Part shown: positions 42,654-51,092 of the stretch, in pieces
Position numbering within the stretch: the first letter of the stretch is position 1
Layout of the letters: every line of letters starts with the position of its first letter
Source of the DNA: Halogeometricum sp. S1BR25-6
Lineage (GTDB): Archaea > Halobacteriota > Halobacteria > Halobacteriales > Haloferacaceae
Length of the DNA stretch: 64,000 nucleotides
NCBI RefSeq assembly: GCF_031624495.1
Contig: NZ_JAMQOP010000001.1
Location: 1,798,001-1,862,000, forward strand
Direction: 5' to 3'
The notes under the pieces: generated by a model
The model's input: the letters and a program-made list of their open reading frames with translations, nothing else
Databases searched by the model: none
Told to the model about the DNA's origin: nothing
Translations under genes and position numbers: made by a program

Positions 42654-43133
42654 ATGAGCGGGACGAGCGACGACGGCTACCGACGCGGCCGCCGCGTCGA
42701 AGCGGAGCAGAGACAGCGAGTGCGGAGCGTCTACCGCAGGCTCCTACTCATCATCTGGACCATCGGAACCGTCATGGCCCTCGCCGTCTTCGGCGCGAAC
42801 GTCAGCGGCGCCTTCGCCGTCGTCGTGGTGATGCACATCTTCTTCTCGGGTCTCATCTGGGCGGACATCCGCGCGCTTCGGAAACAGGGCGTCGAGTGGG
42901 GCCTCTCCCGACACCTCTGGTTCGCGTCGGCGCTGGTGTTCCCGTTCGTCACGCTCCTGTACTGCTGGTACGTCGGCCGCGTCGTCCGACGGGAGAACGA
43001 GCGACGCGGGCTCTCCGAGGACGAACCGTCGGACGGCGCCGCCGACGAGACGGGAACGAAGGGCGACGAGACGACGGAATCGCCGAAGTCGCCGGAACCG
43101 TCGACGGAACGCGAACGGACAGGTTCTCGATAA
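42654..43133 (+). CDS. Three-TM membrane protein
   Basis: 159 aa, ATG 42654. Basic head (RRGRRVEAEQRQRVRSVYRR), hydrophobic segments near residues 30-52, 55-70 and 88-108 (RHLWFASALVFPFVTLLYCW), then an acidic Pro/Glu/Thr-rich cytoplasmic tail of about 45 residues. No family function is recognised; the tail resembles a low-complexity linker. Confidence 0.78.
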   Translation: MSGTSDDGYRRGRRVEAEQRQRVRSVYRRLLLIIWTIGTVMALAVFGANVSGAFAVVVVMHIFFSGLIWADIRALRKQGVEWGLSRHLWFASALVFPFVTLLYCWYVGRVVRRENERRGLSEDEPSDGAADETGTKGDETTESPKSPEPSTERERTGSR

Positions 43134-43264
43134 ATCGACCGGTCGGCGTCGGGAGAGACGCCGCAGCGAGGAGAACGGAGCGATACGCCCGAACGGAAGA
43201 AATGAAACTAGATAGATAATTCTCCGAACAACTTATTCCTTCTCGCGAGAAAAGTCAGATTACG

Positions 43265-43909
43265 ATGACCTCCAAACGAGTCGTCGCCGCGGTGCTCGCG
43301 GTGGCGATGCTCACGACGACGTCCGGTTGTATTGGCTTCCTCACGGGCGACGAGGCGCTCTCGTTCGCCGCCGAACCCGCGGTGGTGGACGAGTCGGCCG
43401 CCGACAGCGCCGGGTATTCGACCGACGGGCCCCGCGTCCTCTCGGTCAACAGAACGGTGTCCGCGGCCGGACAGGAGCGGCAAGTGGTCGCGGAGAACCA
43501 GGTGACCACGTACCGGAAGACGCTCGATCTGGGCATCTTCGAGGCCGACTTGGGCGTGTTCACCGTCGTCTCGACGCCCGCCGTCGAGATAGCCGGGCAG
43601 ACGCTGAACCCCATCGGGGAGTTCTCGAATCGACGACTCGTCTCCCTCGTGCAGGACCAGTATCAGGGACTTAACGATGTCCAGGAGGTCAGTTCGCAGA
43701 CGATAACGGTCCAGGGCCGGCAGACCGAGGTGACGAAGTACTCCGGGACCGCCACCGTGCAGGGTCAGGAAGTCGACGTGTACGTCCACGTCACGAAATA
43801 CCGCGACGGCGATGACTTCGTCGTCGCCATCGGCGTCTACCCGCAGCGACTGGACGGCGAGGAGGCGAACGTGCTGTCGATGATGCGGGCCATCGAACAC
43901 CCGGCCTAA
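43265..43909 (+). CDS. DUF6517-type lipoprotein
   Basis: 214 aa, ATG 43265. Signal peptide with lipobox TTTSGCIG (Cys22), so membrane-tethered outside the cell. The next part GFLTGDEALSFAAEPAVVDE matches a haloarchaeal lipoprotein family with one beta-rich domain (VVAENQVTTYRKTLDLGIF, VTKYSGTATVQGQEVDVYVH). The role is unknown. The promoter region 43195-43260 is AT-rich. Confidence 0.85.
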   Translation: MTSKRVVAAVLAVAMLTTTSGCIGFLTGDEALSFAAEPAVVDESAADSAGYSTDGPRVLSVNRTVSAAGQERQVVAENQVTTYRKTLDLGIFEADLGVFTVVSTPAVEIAGQTLNPIGEFSNRRLVSLVQDQYQGLNDVQEVSSQTITVQGRQTEVTKYSGTATVQGQEVDVYVHVTKYRDGDDFVVAIGVYPQRLDGEEANVLSMMRAIEHPA

Positions 43910-43971
43910 AGCGCGCGGCCGAACCGCCCCGCCGAACAACGCTTTTCTCGTCGCCGCGGGACGTACCGCGC

Positions 43972-44133
43972 ATGAACCGCGAACGGACCGCCGGAACCGT
44001 CCTGACCGGCCTCTCGGTCTTCGGCTACGGCGTCGGCGTCGTCGCTTCTTACCCGGGTCGGTCGGTCACCATCGTCGGCCTCATGGTCGGCGTGACACTG
44101 GTCGCCGTCGGGACGCGCGGGGGCGGCGCGTGA
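43972..44133 (+). CDS. 53-aa two-TM membrane protein
   Basis: ATG 43972 to TGA 44133. Two hydrophobic helices (GTVLTGLSVFGYGVGVVASY and SVTIVGLMVGVTLVAVG). Its stop overlaps the corA start by GTGA, hence translational coupling. It could be a small accessory protein of the CorA transporter. No known family. Confidence 0.75.
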   Translation: MNRERTAGTVLTGLSVFGYGVGVVASYPGRSVTIVGLMVGVTLVAVGTRGGGA

Positions 44134-45125
44134 TAGACGCACGCGTGTACGACGCGGGCGGCGTCGACACGAGGAAGATCGACTCCGAGGCGGCCCTCGA
44201 ACGGGCGCGCGACGCGCCGGGGACGACGTGGGTCCGCGTCAGCACCGCGACGGAGGCCGAGATGGAGGCCGTCTCGCGGGTGTTCGGCATCCACGCGTTG
44301 GAACTCGAAGACGTGCGGAACGACGTGCGACCGAAGACGGAGGAGTTCCCCGACCACACGTTCGTCCTCGTGAAGGCGGCGTCGCTCAGGCGCGGGGAGA
44401 CGACGTTCGACGAGGAGGTGCAGACGAAGCCCGTCGGTCTGTTCGTCGGGGAGGAGTGGGTGCTCACGCTCACCGTCGAGGACGCCGTCGTTCCGGCCGT
44501 CGAACGCATCTGGCGGTCCATCGAGAACCGCGAGGGGCGCATCCTCGTGAACGGGCCGGACTTCGCCGCCTACCGCGTCATCGACCGCGTCATCGACGAG
44601 TACTTCACCCTCTTGGACGACGTCGAGGACACCATCGAAGAGATAGAGGAGGGGGTACTCGAAGGCCCGGACGACGACGTGCTCGACGGTCTCAACGCCG
44701 TTCGGCGCGACCTGCTGTCGTTCCGGAAGGTAGTGTGGCCGACCCGCGAGGCCGTCTCGATACTCGCCCGCGGCGACGCCGCGCACGTCCGCGAACCGAC
44801 CGAGAAGTACTACCGCGACGTGTACGACCACCTCGTCGAGGTGGTCGACCTGACGGAGACGTATCGCGATTTAGCCCGGGGCGCGCGCGACATCTACCTG
44901 AGCGTCGTCTCCCAGTCGACGAACGAGGTGATGCGGCGACTCACCGTCGTGGCGACCATCTTCATCCCCCTGACGTTCGTCGTCGGCGTCTACGGGATGA
45001 ACTTCTCCGGAACGGGAAACATGCCCGAGTTGACGTGGCCGTACGCCTACCCGGCGGTGATGGTCGGGATGACCCTCGTCACGGTCATCCTCCTCCTGTA
45101 CTTCGAGCGGGAGGGCTGGCTCTGA
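44130..45125 (+). CDS. corA: CorA-family divalent cation (Mg2+/Co2+) transporter
   Basis: 331 aa from GTG 44130. The cytoplasmic funnel domain holds the long helices (YFTLLDDVEDTIEEIEEGVL), and two TM helices follow at about 270-290 and 300-322. Between them lies the diagnostic selectivity motif YGMNF (GMN). CorA forms homopentamers that admit Mg2+ along its gradient. The start overlaps a 53-aa membrane protein gene. Length is normal. Confidence 0.94.
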   Translation: MIDARVYDAGGVDTRKIDSEAALERARDAPGTTWVRVSTATEAEMEAVSRVFGIHALELEDVRNDVRPKTEEFPDHTFVLVKAASLRRGETTFDEEVQTKPVGLFVGEEWVLTLTVEDAVVPAVERIWRSIENREGRILVNGPDFAAYRVIDRVIDEYFTLLDDVEDTIEEIEEGVLEGPDDDVLDGLNAVRRDLLSFRKVVWPTREAVSILARGDAAHVREPTEKYYRDVYDHLVEVVDLTETYRDLARGARDIYLSVVSQSTNEVMRRLTVVATIFIPLTFVVGVYGMNFSGTGNMPELTWPYAYPAVMVGMTLVTVILLLYFEREGWL

Positions 45126-45253
45126 ACAACCGAAAGGGATAAGTAGTTCACTCATCCCCCTGACTATCGTTCACGATTTATCCGGAACTGCCCGAAATCC
45201 ATCTGCTCGGTGCCTCTGTGCTGCGTTTTTCTCGGGCCTAATTTGGGGAAACA

Positions 45254-45261
45254 TTTAAATA
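45254..45261 (+). promoter_or_regulatory. TATA box of tfb with a long leader
   Basis: TTTAAATA preceded by purine-rich GGGGAAACA (BRE-like). Transcription would begin near 45285, leaving an untranslated leader of about 70 nt before ATG 45357. This is long for a haloarchaeal gene, and there is no clear Shine-Dalgarno before the ATG. Confidence 0.6.
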
Positions 45262-45356
45262 CTTTCCATGGTTACTAAGAGTAAGGACTCGGGCCACCTG
45301 GTGTCTCTCTCACTTCTTATTTCTTCACCCGGCTGGCGACGGGTCCGCATCCCACC

Positions 45357-46355
45357 ATGAGCGACACGACAATCAGAGAGTACGTCAGCACCGACCGACG
45401 ACGCGAGAGCGTCGACGAGACGGCGACGGAGCAGGAGACGGAGGCGGAAGGAGAGCGACAGGTGTGCCCCGAGTGCGGCGGGTCGCTCGTCGCCGACGAG
45501 GCCCGCGGCGAGACGGTCTGCGGCGACTGCGGCCTCGTCGTCGAGACGGACGCCGTCGACCGCGGCCCCGAGTGGCGCGCGTTCGACTCCTCGGAGCGCG
45601 ACTCGAAGTCCCGCGTCGGCGCGCCGACGACCCAGATGATGCACGACAAGGGGCTGTCGACCAACATCGGCTGGCAGAACAAGGACGCCTACGGCAACTC
45701 GCTGTCGGCGCGCCAGCGAGAGCAGATGCAGCGGCTCCGCACGTGGAACGAGCGCTTCCGCACGCGCGACTCGAAGGAACGCAACCTGAAGCAGGCGCTC
45801 GGCGAAATCGACCGCATGGCCTCCGCGCTCGGCCTGCCCGAGAACGTCCGCGAGACGGCCTCGGTCATCTACCGCCGCGCGCTCGGGGACGACCTGCTGC
45901 CCGGCCGCTCCATCGAGGGCGTCGCCACCTCGGCGCTGTACGCCGCCGCGCGACAGGCCGGGACGCCCCGGTCGCTCGACGAGTTGGAGACGGTCTCCCG
46001 CGTCGACAAGATGGAACTGACCCGGACGTACCGCTACATCGTCCGCGAACTGAAGCTGGAAATCGAGCCCGCCGACCCCGAACAGTACGTCCCGCGGTTC
46101 GCCTCCGAACTCGGAATCTCCGACGAGGCCGAACGGCAAGCCCACACGCTGCTCCAGGGGGCGAAGAAGGCCGGCATCCACTCGGGGAAGTCGCCCGTCG
46201 GCCTCGCCGCCGCGGCCGTCTACGCGGCCGCCCTGCTCACCAACGAGAAGGTGACGCAGAGTCAGGTGAGCGAGGTGGCGAGCATCTCCGAAGTCACCAT
46301 CCGGAACCGGTACAAAGAGCTGCTCGAAGTGGATGATGCGGGCCTGTTCGCCTGA
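45357..46355 (+). CDS. tfb: Transcription initiation factor IIB
   Basis: 332 aa, ATG 45357. Recruits RNA polymerase to TBP-bound promoters. The N-terminal zinc ribbon uses Cys37, Cys40, Cys55 and Cys58 (CPECGGSLVADEARGETVCG). B-reader/linker RDSKSRVGAPTTQMMHDKGL follows. Two cyclin repeats (about 130-225 and 230-325) end with the HTH used for BRE contact (VTQSQVSEVASISEVTIRNR). A 30-residue acidic head precedes the ribbon. Haloarchaea carry several TFB paralogues; which one this is cannot be told. Confidence 0.96.
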   Translation: MSDTTIREYVSTDRRRESVDETATEQETEAEGERQVCPECGGSLVADEARGETVCGDCGLVVETDAVDRGPEWRAFDSSERDSKSRVGAPTTQMMHDKGLSTNIGWQNKDAYGNSLSARQREQMQRLRTWNERFRTRDSKERNLKQALGEIDRMASALGLPENVRETASVIYRRALGDDLLPGRSIEGVATSALYAAARQAGTPRSLDELETVSRVDKMELTRTYRYIVRELKLEIEPADPEQYVPRFASELGISDEAERQAHTLLQGAKKAGIHSGKSPVGLAAAAVYAAALLTNEKVTQSQVSEVASISEVTIRNRYKELLEVDDAGLFA

Positions 46356-46369
46356 TCCCGTCGGCCGTA

Positions 46370-46374
46370 TTTTT
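46370..46374 (+). terminator. Oligo-T terminator of tfb
   Basis: TTTTT 15 bases after the tfb stop in an otherwise GC-rich stretch, the simple archaeal termination signal. Confidence 0.4.
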
Positions 46375-46472
46375 CGACCGAACCGGCGGCGGACGGCGCG
46401 GCCGGACCCGACGTGGAACGCGACTGTTCGATGCGGAAACCTTTATTCCTGCACCGCGAGTCAATGGCAACC

Positions 46473-46652
46473 ATGGTCGAAGCGTTTGTTCGATTGCTGT
46501 GCCCCGAGTGCGGGAAAGACTGGGAAACGAACCCGTCCGAACTCCCCGGCACCAAGAAGAACTACACGTGCTCGTCGTGCGGCGTGACCCGCCGCCTCGC
46601 CGAATTCATGCGAACCGAACGCGACCTCCAGACGGTGAAACAGTTCGAGTAG
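46473..46652 (+). CDS. Small zinc-ribbon protein
   Basis: 59 aa from ATG 46473 (MVEAFVRLLCPECGKDWETN); ATG 46464 would add three residues. A TTTATT box about 28 nt before suits leaderless transcription at 46473. Two CxxC pairs (CPECG and CSSCG) form a zinc ribbon, then LAEFMRTERDLQTVKQFE. A conserved haloarchaeal putative zinc-binding family. It lies between tfb and the converging aIF2-beta gene; a link with transcription or translation is possible but unproved. Confidence 0.82.
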   Translation: MVEAFVRLLCPECGKDWETNPSELPGTKKNYTCSSCGVTRRLAEFMRTERDLQTVKQFE

Positions 46653-46700
46653 CGCGGCGTCGGACGCTCCCGCGAGGACTGTCGACGGCCGGCTTCTCTT

Positions 46701-47108
46701 CTACAGGTCCGGAACCGCCGAGAGCGCCCCGCACGCGTCGCACTTCAGCACCGTCGTCCCCTGCTCGGTGACGAGACGCGTGTCGGGCGACTCGCACTCG
46801 GTACAGCGGACGTAGTCCTCGACGTACTCGTCGAGTGCGACCTGCAGGCGCCGGTCGTTGAAACTCCCGGTGAGGCGGAGGCGCCCCTTCGAGTCTATCT
46901 CCGCGCTCGTTCCGAGTTCCGTCTGTAGCGCCTTCATCAGGTGCGCGGGGTCGCGGGCGAGTCGGTCGCACGTCTCGTCGAAGTTCTCGTACACCGTCGC
47001 GTTCCCCTCCGAGCGAATCCGCGGGTCGGGGACCTGAAAGCGGTCGCTCCCGTCGGCGACGTCGGGCGACTGTTCGAGCGCTCTGTCGAGTTGTTCCTCG
47101 TAGCCCAT
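46701..47108 (-). CDS. eif2b: Translation initiation factor aIF2 subunit beta
   Basis: 135 aa, ATG 47108. Part of the aIF2 heterotrimer that delivers initiator Met-tRNA. The family opening MGYEEQLDRALEQSPDVADG, the central KALQTELGTSAEIDSKGRLR domain with FNDRRLQVALDEYV, and the C-terminal zinc ribbon (CTECESPDTRL, CDACGALSAV) are complete. Length and order match archaeal aIF2-beta. Confidence 0.95.
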   Translation of the reverse strand: MGYEEQLDRALEQSPDVADGSDRFQVPDPRIRSEGNATVYENFDETCDRLARDPAHLMKALQTELGTSAEIDSKGRLRLTGSFNDRRLQVALDEYVEDYVRCTECESPDTRLVTEQGTTVLKCDACGALSAVPDL

Positions 47109-47398
47109 GCCGGAGAGAAGGGAACGCGACGTCTAAAAACGTTCAGAAGTGCCGGCGCGCCCCGCCCGCGCCGCGTCGGCACCGCGTCCGCGAACCGTCA
47201 GCCCTTAACTCGCGAGCGACGAACGACGGCTACGAACGACTGTATTCGAACGCGACTCGACCGCGAATCCGGTCGAACTGTCATCATCTAACGTATTGAA
47301 AACGGGCCGCAGACGGTATTTTCCGGCGGTTTAGGCAGGGTGTGCTAACGAGGGTCAAGATAGTAATATAATCCTCCAGTCTCAAGTGGGGTTTGCTC

Positions 47399-47635
47399 AT
47401 GAAGAAGCAGGAACTCATCCACCTGCACGGCCTGCTCGCAGAGGTACACACAGAGATCGAGGAGCGCGAAGACAGCGATATTCCGCTCACAGCATACAAC
47501 GAACTCGGCGTCCGACCGACGTCGATTCACAAGTCTAAGACCGACCACAAGGCTGCTGTTTTCAAACTCGTGAAAGGAATCACCTCGTCGATGGACGAAC
47601 CCGAGCAGGAAGCCGTCGCACCGCACGCGGACTGA
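47399..47635 (+). CDS. UPF0058-family protein
   Basis: 78 aa, ATG 47399 (MKKQELIHLHGLLAEVHTEI). The conserved block GVRPTSIHKSKTDHKAAVFK is the UPF0058 hallmark. All-helical and small; known only in archaea, function unknown. An AT-rich TATA candidate (TAATATAAT, near 47372-47380) is about 23 nt upstream. Confidence 0.88.
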   Translation: MKKQELIHLHGLLAEVHTEIEEREDSDIPLTAYNELGVRPTSIHKSKTDHKAAVFKLVKGITSSMDEPEQEAVAPHAD

Positions 47636-47863
47636 AACGCCCACAGAACAACGACTCCTGCGGACCCTTTGAACCGACGAGTCCCGTCTCTCCTCGGCGA
47701 GAGGGCCGTCGTCTTCGTCGGCGGAACGGCGCGTCGAGTTTCGACGACGGACGCTCCGAGCGTCGCGGGCGGGTGCGCCGGGGCGCCGAAAAACAGCACG
47801 GGTTTCGGTCGCGAGACAGGGTGTGACGGAGCGCCGGTCGAGGCCGAGTCGGGGCCGCGCGCC

Positions 47864-48289
47864 TCAGGAATCGTCCATCAGGTCGTCGAACTCCGGGATG
47901 AGGTCGTCGTCGTCCGCGTCCCCGTTCGCTTCCTCGGTCTCTTCTTCCTCCTCGTCGGGGAGGACGTCGACGCGGAGCACCTTCAGCGGGACGCTCTCCA
48001 GTCGCTGACCGATCTCTTTGCGCGCGATGCGCGCGGCGTGTTCCTCCTGTTCGACGTTGAACACGGTCATCTCCAGTTCGAGGGCGACCAGCGCCTCGTC
48101 GGCGGCGACGAACGCCGGGACGAGTTCCTCGCCGGCGGGCGACGTGCGCGACCCCATGCTGATTTCGACGTAGTTGAGGTCCGGGTTCAGCAGTTCGCCG
48201 GTCTTCGAGATGGCGATGCGGATGGCCTCGTCCTCCGTCTCGACGTCGTACACGGGAACCGCGGCCTCGACGACGACCCTGCAGTCCAT
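47864..48289 (-). CDS. DUF555/UPF0212-family protein
   Basis: 141 aa, ATG 48289 (MDCRVVVEAAVPVYDVETED). The blocks ISKTGELLNPDLNYVEISMG and ALVALELEMTVFNVEQEEHA follow the archaeal DUF555 family. A 30-residue Glu/Asp-rich tail ends the protein. The head may adopt a ferredoxin-like fold; role unknown. Its neighbourhood to ogg is probably accidental. Confidence 0.87.
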   Translation of the reverse strand: MDCRVVVEAAVPVYDVETEDEAIRIAISKTGELLNPDLNYVEISMGSRTSPAGEELVPAFVAADEALVALELEMTVFNVEQEEHAARIARKEIGQRLESVPLKVLRVDVLPDEEEEETEEANGDADDDDLIPEFDDLMDDS

Positions 48290-48478
48290 GATAACTCGAA
48301 GTTACGTCGGGCGCCGCATGAAGGTTGGCCCGAAATTACAAATCGTGCGGGACCCTAACCCCCCGCCTTCGGGGCGAGCAACGCGGTATTCCGGGGTATC
48401 GGATTCCAGTCCACCCGCAGTCCTCGGGACCGAACCGATCCGGTCCGCCCGCCGCCGAACCGGGTGCGGGCCGTACGG

Positions 48479-49411
48479 TCACTCTCCGCCAGCGCGGAGG
48501 TAGTAGAACAGGTACGTCTGGGCGTACCCGGCGTATGTCCCGCCGAGTCGGTCCCGGATGGCCCGGGAGGTGTCGGCGTACGACCCCTTCTCGCAGTCGG
48601 GATAGTGTTCTTCGATAGCGGAGCGGATCCACGTGTCGAGGGGAACCGCCTCCAGATAGCCCAAAGAGAACAGGAGCACGCAGTCGGACACCTTGTCGCC
48701 GACGCCGACGAACCGCCTCAGCGACTCGCGGGCCTCCTCGTAGGGGAGTCCCGCGGCCTCGTCGGGGTGGGCCTCGCCGTCGGCGACCATCTCGGCCGTT
48801 CGCTGCACGTAGGGGGCACGGTAGCCGAGCGAGAGGTCGCGGAGTTCCGCCTCCGTCCGCGCGGCCAACCGCTCGGGCGTCGGGAACGCGTGGAACGTCT
48901 CGCCGTCGACGGCGACCGACTCGCCGTACTCGCGGGCCAGTCGCATCTGCATCCCGTGGATGCGGGAGACGCGCATCTGCGCCGAGCAGATGAACGATAT
49001 CAGGCACGGAAACGCCGGGTCGCGCACGAGGCGCATGCCCTCGTAGGCGTCGTAGGCGCGGTCGAGCAGGGGGTCGTCGGGCGTCGCGTCGAGTATCGCG
49101 TCCAAGTCGTCGTCGAGGCGGAGGAGGTGGGTGAGAATCGGCACCGCGTCCGCCGTCGCCTCCCACTCCAGACGCCCCGCGCGTTCGTCCCCGGTCTGTC
49201 GGACCCGGACCGCGACCGACTCCTCGGAGACACCCGGAATCGGCGGCACGACCGTCTCGTACCACGCGTCGCCGCCGTGCACGCTCATCGTCTCGTACAT
49301 CCGGCCGTCCGCGCGGTCCCAGAGGTACGACTGCCCGCTCTCCAGCGTCGCCTGCAGGTCGAACGCGCCGTCGAGGTCCGACAGGGGAATCGTCCCGGTT
49401 TCGAACTCCAT
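48479..49411 (-). CDS. ogg: 8-oxoguanine DNA glycosylase, OGG1-type
   Basis: 310 aa, ATG 49411. Bifunctional glycosylase/AP lyase that removes 8-oxoguanine. N-terminal OGG domain (FDLQATLESGQSYLWDRADG) and a HhH-GPD core. The catalytic Lys240 in FVGVGDKVSDCVLLFSLGYL and Asp259 in AVPLDTWIRS are 19 residues apart, as Lys249 and Asp268 in human OGG1. The length is close to human OGG1. Likely guards against light and oxygen stress in brine. Confidence 0.93.
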   Translation of the reverse strand: MEFETGTIPLSDLDGAFDLQATLESGQSYLWDRADGRMYETMSVHGGDAWYETVVPPIPGVSEESVAVRVRQTGDERAGRLEWEATADAVPILTHLLRLDDDLDAILDATPDDPLLDRAYDAYEGMRLVRDPAFPCLISFICSAQMRVSRIHGMQMRLAREYGESVAVDGETFHAFPTPERLAARTEAELRDLSLGYRAPYVQRTAEMVADGEAHPDEAAGLPYEEARESLRRFVGVGDKVSDCVLLFSLGYLEAVPLDTWIRSAIEEHYPDCEKGSYADTSRAIRDRLGGTYAGYAQTYLFYYLRAGGE

Positions 49412-49479
49412 CGTCTCGGGTCAGGGAGGCGGCGGGTATCGGGGTTTCGATGCGCCGGCGCTCCCCGGCGCGGGGCGCC

Positions 49480-50436
49480 TCAGCGGTTCCGGCTGACGGG
49501 GAACTTCACCCGCTCGGGTTCCTCGTTGAACCGCGCGAGCACCCGTTCGTAGATAGCGTTGCGGTTCCGGGTGACGCGCCGCGGGAGCGAGAGGAAGCGC
49601 AGGCGGAGTTCGACCCACGACTCCCGCTGAACGACGTTCACGGTCGGCCGGTCGTGCACGTCGAGGACGACGGCCGTCTCGTCGAGTCGCTCGCGGTACG
49701 AGCGCACGGCCGCGGCCATCTCGTCGCCGAGGTGGTCGTCGGCCGCCTCGACCATGACGGCGCGGGCGAACGCGAGGTCCGTCTCGTAGGCCACCTGCAC
49801 GGTCACCTCCGCCCAGACGTGGCTGAACAGCGCCGAGTCGTTCGTCACCTGCGAGGAGAGCACCTGCGCGTTCGGGACGGTGACGACGCGGCCCGACGGT
49901 TGCCCCGTCGAGACGAGCGGTCCCTGCACCTCCCAGAGCGTCGTCGCGAGAAAGCCCACGTCGACCACGTCGCCCCGCGTCCCGCCGACTTCGACGCGGT
50001 CGCCCACGGAAAACGGCCGCTTGAGCATCACGTAGAACCACGCGATGAGCGACAGCAGGGGTTGCTGGAGGGCGAACGTGATGGCGAACCCCACGACGCC
50101 GAGCGAGAGGAGGACGCCGACCCACTGGTCGGTGACGACGCCGAGGACGGCGACGAGACCGACCGCCCCGAAGAAGAGGCGGAGGACGTTCCGCGCGTCG
50201 TGTAGCCGGCGCTTGCTGTCGAACCGGGCGGCGACGGCGTGTTCGACCACGAGGTACGCCCCGAACGCGGCCGACGCGGTGGCGGCGGCCGTCAGTCCCC
50301 GCGAGACGAGGAACGTGAGCAAGACGTCGCCCACGGCGGCGTCGCCGAACAGCGAGAACGCGGAGACGACGCTGGCGGCGACGAGGAGGAGGGGCGCACA
50401 CAGCAGCGAGAGGTAGCCGAGGCGGCGGCGTGACAC
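49480..50436 (-). CDS. MscS-family mechanosensitive channel (second copy)
   Basis: 318 aa, ATG 50436. TM helices near 8-28, 38-60, 84-105 and 108-135; pore and beta region FALQQPLLSLIAWFYVMLKR, PFSVGDRVEVGGTRGDVVDV with FLATTLWEVQG and VTVPNAQVLSSQVTN. A complete C-terminal domain (about 205-310) follows, unlike the shorter channel next to dacZ. Opens on hypo-osmotic shock. The gene is monocistronic. Confidence 0.92.
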   Translation of the reverse strand: MSRRRLGYLSLLCAPLLLVAASVVSAFSLFGDAAVGDVLLTFLVSRGLTAAATASAAFGAYLVVEHAVAARFDSKRRLHDARNVLRLFFGAVGLVAVLGVVTDQWVGVLLSLGVVGFAITFALQQPLLSLIAWFYVMLKRPFSVGDRVEVGGTRGDVVDVGFLATTLWEVQGPLVSTGQPSGRVVTVPNAQVLSSQVTNDSALFSHVWAEVTVQVAYETDLAFARAVMVEAADDHLGDEMAAAVRSYRERLDETAVVLDVHDRPTVNVVQRESWVELRLRFLSLPRRVTRNRNAIYERVLARFNEEPERVKFPVSRNR

Positions 50437-50510
50437 GGGTCGTCGTCTCCGCGGGGCGGCGAAAAGCTACCGGAAGGCGGCTTTACCTCCCCCGACGCCG
50501 AAGCGTCCGT

Positions 50511-51092
50511 ATGCGCACCGCCTTCGTCGCCTTCGACGAGATGACCGCCCTCGACTTCGTCGGGGCGTTCGACCCGCTGACCCGCCTCGACACGATGGAC
50601 CTCACGCCGTTCCCGTTCGAGTGGGACGTCTGCGCCCCCGCGGAGACGGTGACGGCGACGGCGGGTCTCAGGTTCGAGGCCGACAGCGTCGGCGAACCCC
50701 TGGACGGGTACGAGTTGGTAGTCGTCCCGGGGGGCGCGGGTACCCGAACCCTGCGGACGGACGAGCACTTCCTCGCGTGGCTCGAAACCGCCGACGCTGA
50801 CCTGCTGGCGTCGGTCTGCACCGGGTCGCTGCTGCTCGGCGCGGCGGGGTTCTTGGCGGGGAAGACGGCGACGACGCACCCCGGCGCGACGGAGGAACTC
50901 GCGGCGTACTGCGAGGTGTCGTCGGACCGCGTCGTCGACGAGGGCGACGTGGTGACCGCCCGCGGCGTCGCCTCGGCGCTGGACCTCGGTCTGTACCTCG
51001 TCGAGCGACTGACCGACGCCGAGACGCGGGCGGCGGTCGCAGAACAGATGGATTACCCGAACGGGGAAGGAGACGGTCGCTCGGCGCCCTAA
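50511..51092 (+). CDS. DJ-1/PfpI-family protein
   Basis: 193 aa, ATG 50511 (MRTAFVAFDEMTALDFVGAF). The nucleophile elbow has Cys in LASVCTGSLLLGAAGFLAGK, and the opening and VVPGGAGTRTLRTD match the GATase1-like DJ-1/PfpI group (isonitrile hydratase-like branch). Could act as a glyoxalase, protease or deglycase-like enzyme. Its stop overlaps the end of the converging CBS gene by four bases. Confidence 0.9.
   Translation: MRTAFVAFDEMTALDFVGAFDPLTRLDTMDLTPFPFEWDVCAPAETVTATAGLRFEADSVGEPLDGYELVVVPGGAGTRTLRTDEHFLAWLETADADLLASVCTGSLLLGAAGFLAGKTATTHPGATEELAAYCEVSSDRVVDEGDVVTARGVASALDLGLYLVERLTDAETRAAVAEQMDYPNGEGDGRSAP

Noticed and set aside
48360-48390. Possible intrinsic terminator hairpin CCCCG-CCTT-CGGGG near 48.37 kb
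   Set aside because: Stem of only five pairs without a following T run; too weak to annotate in such GC-rich sequence.
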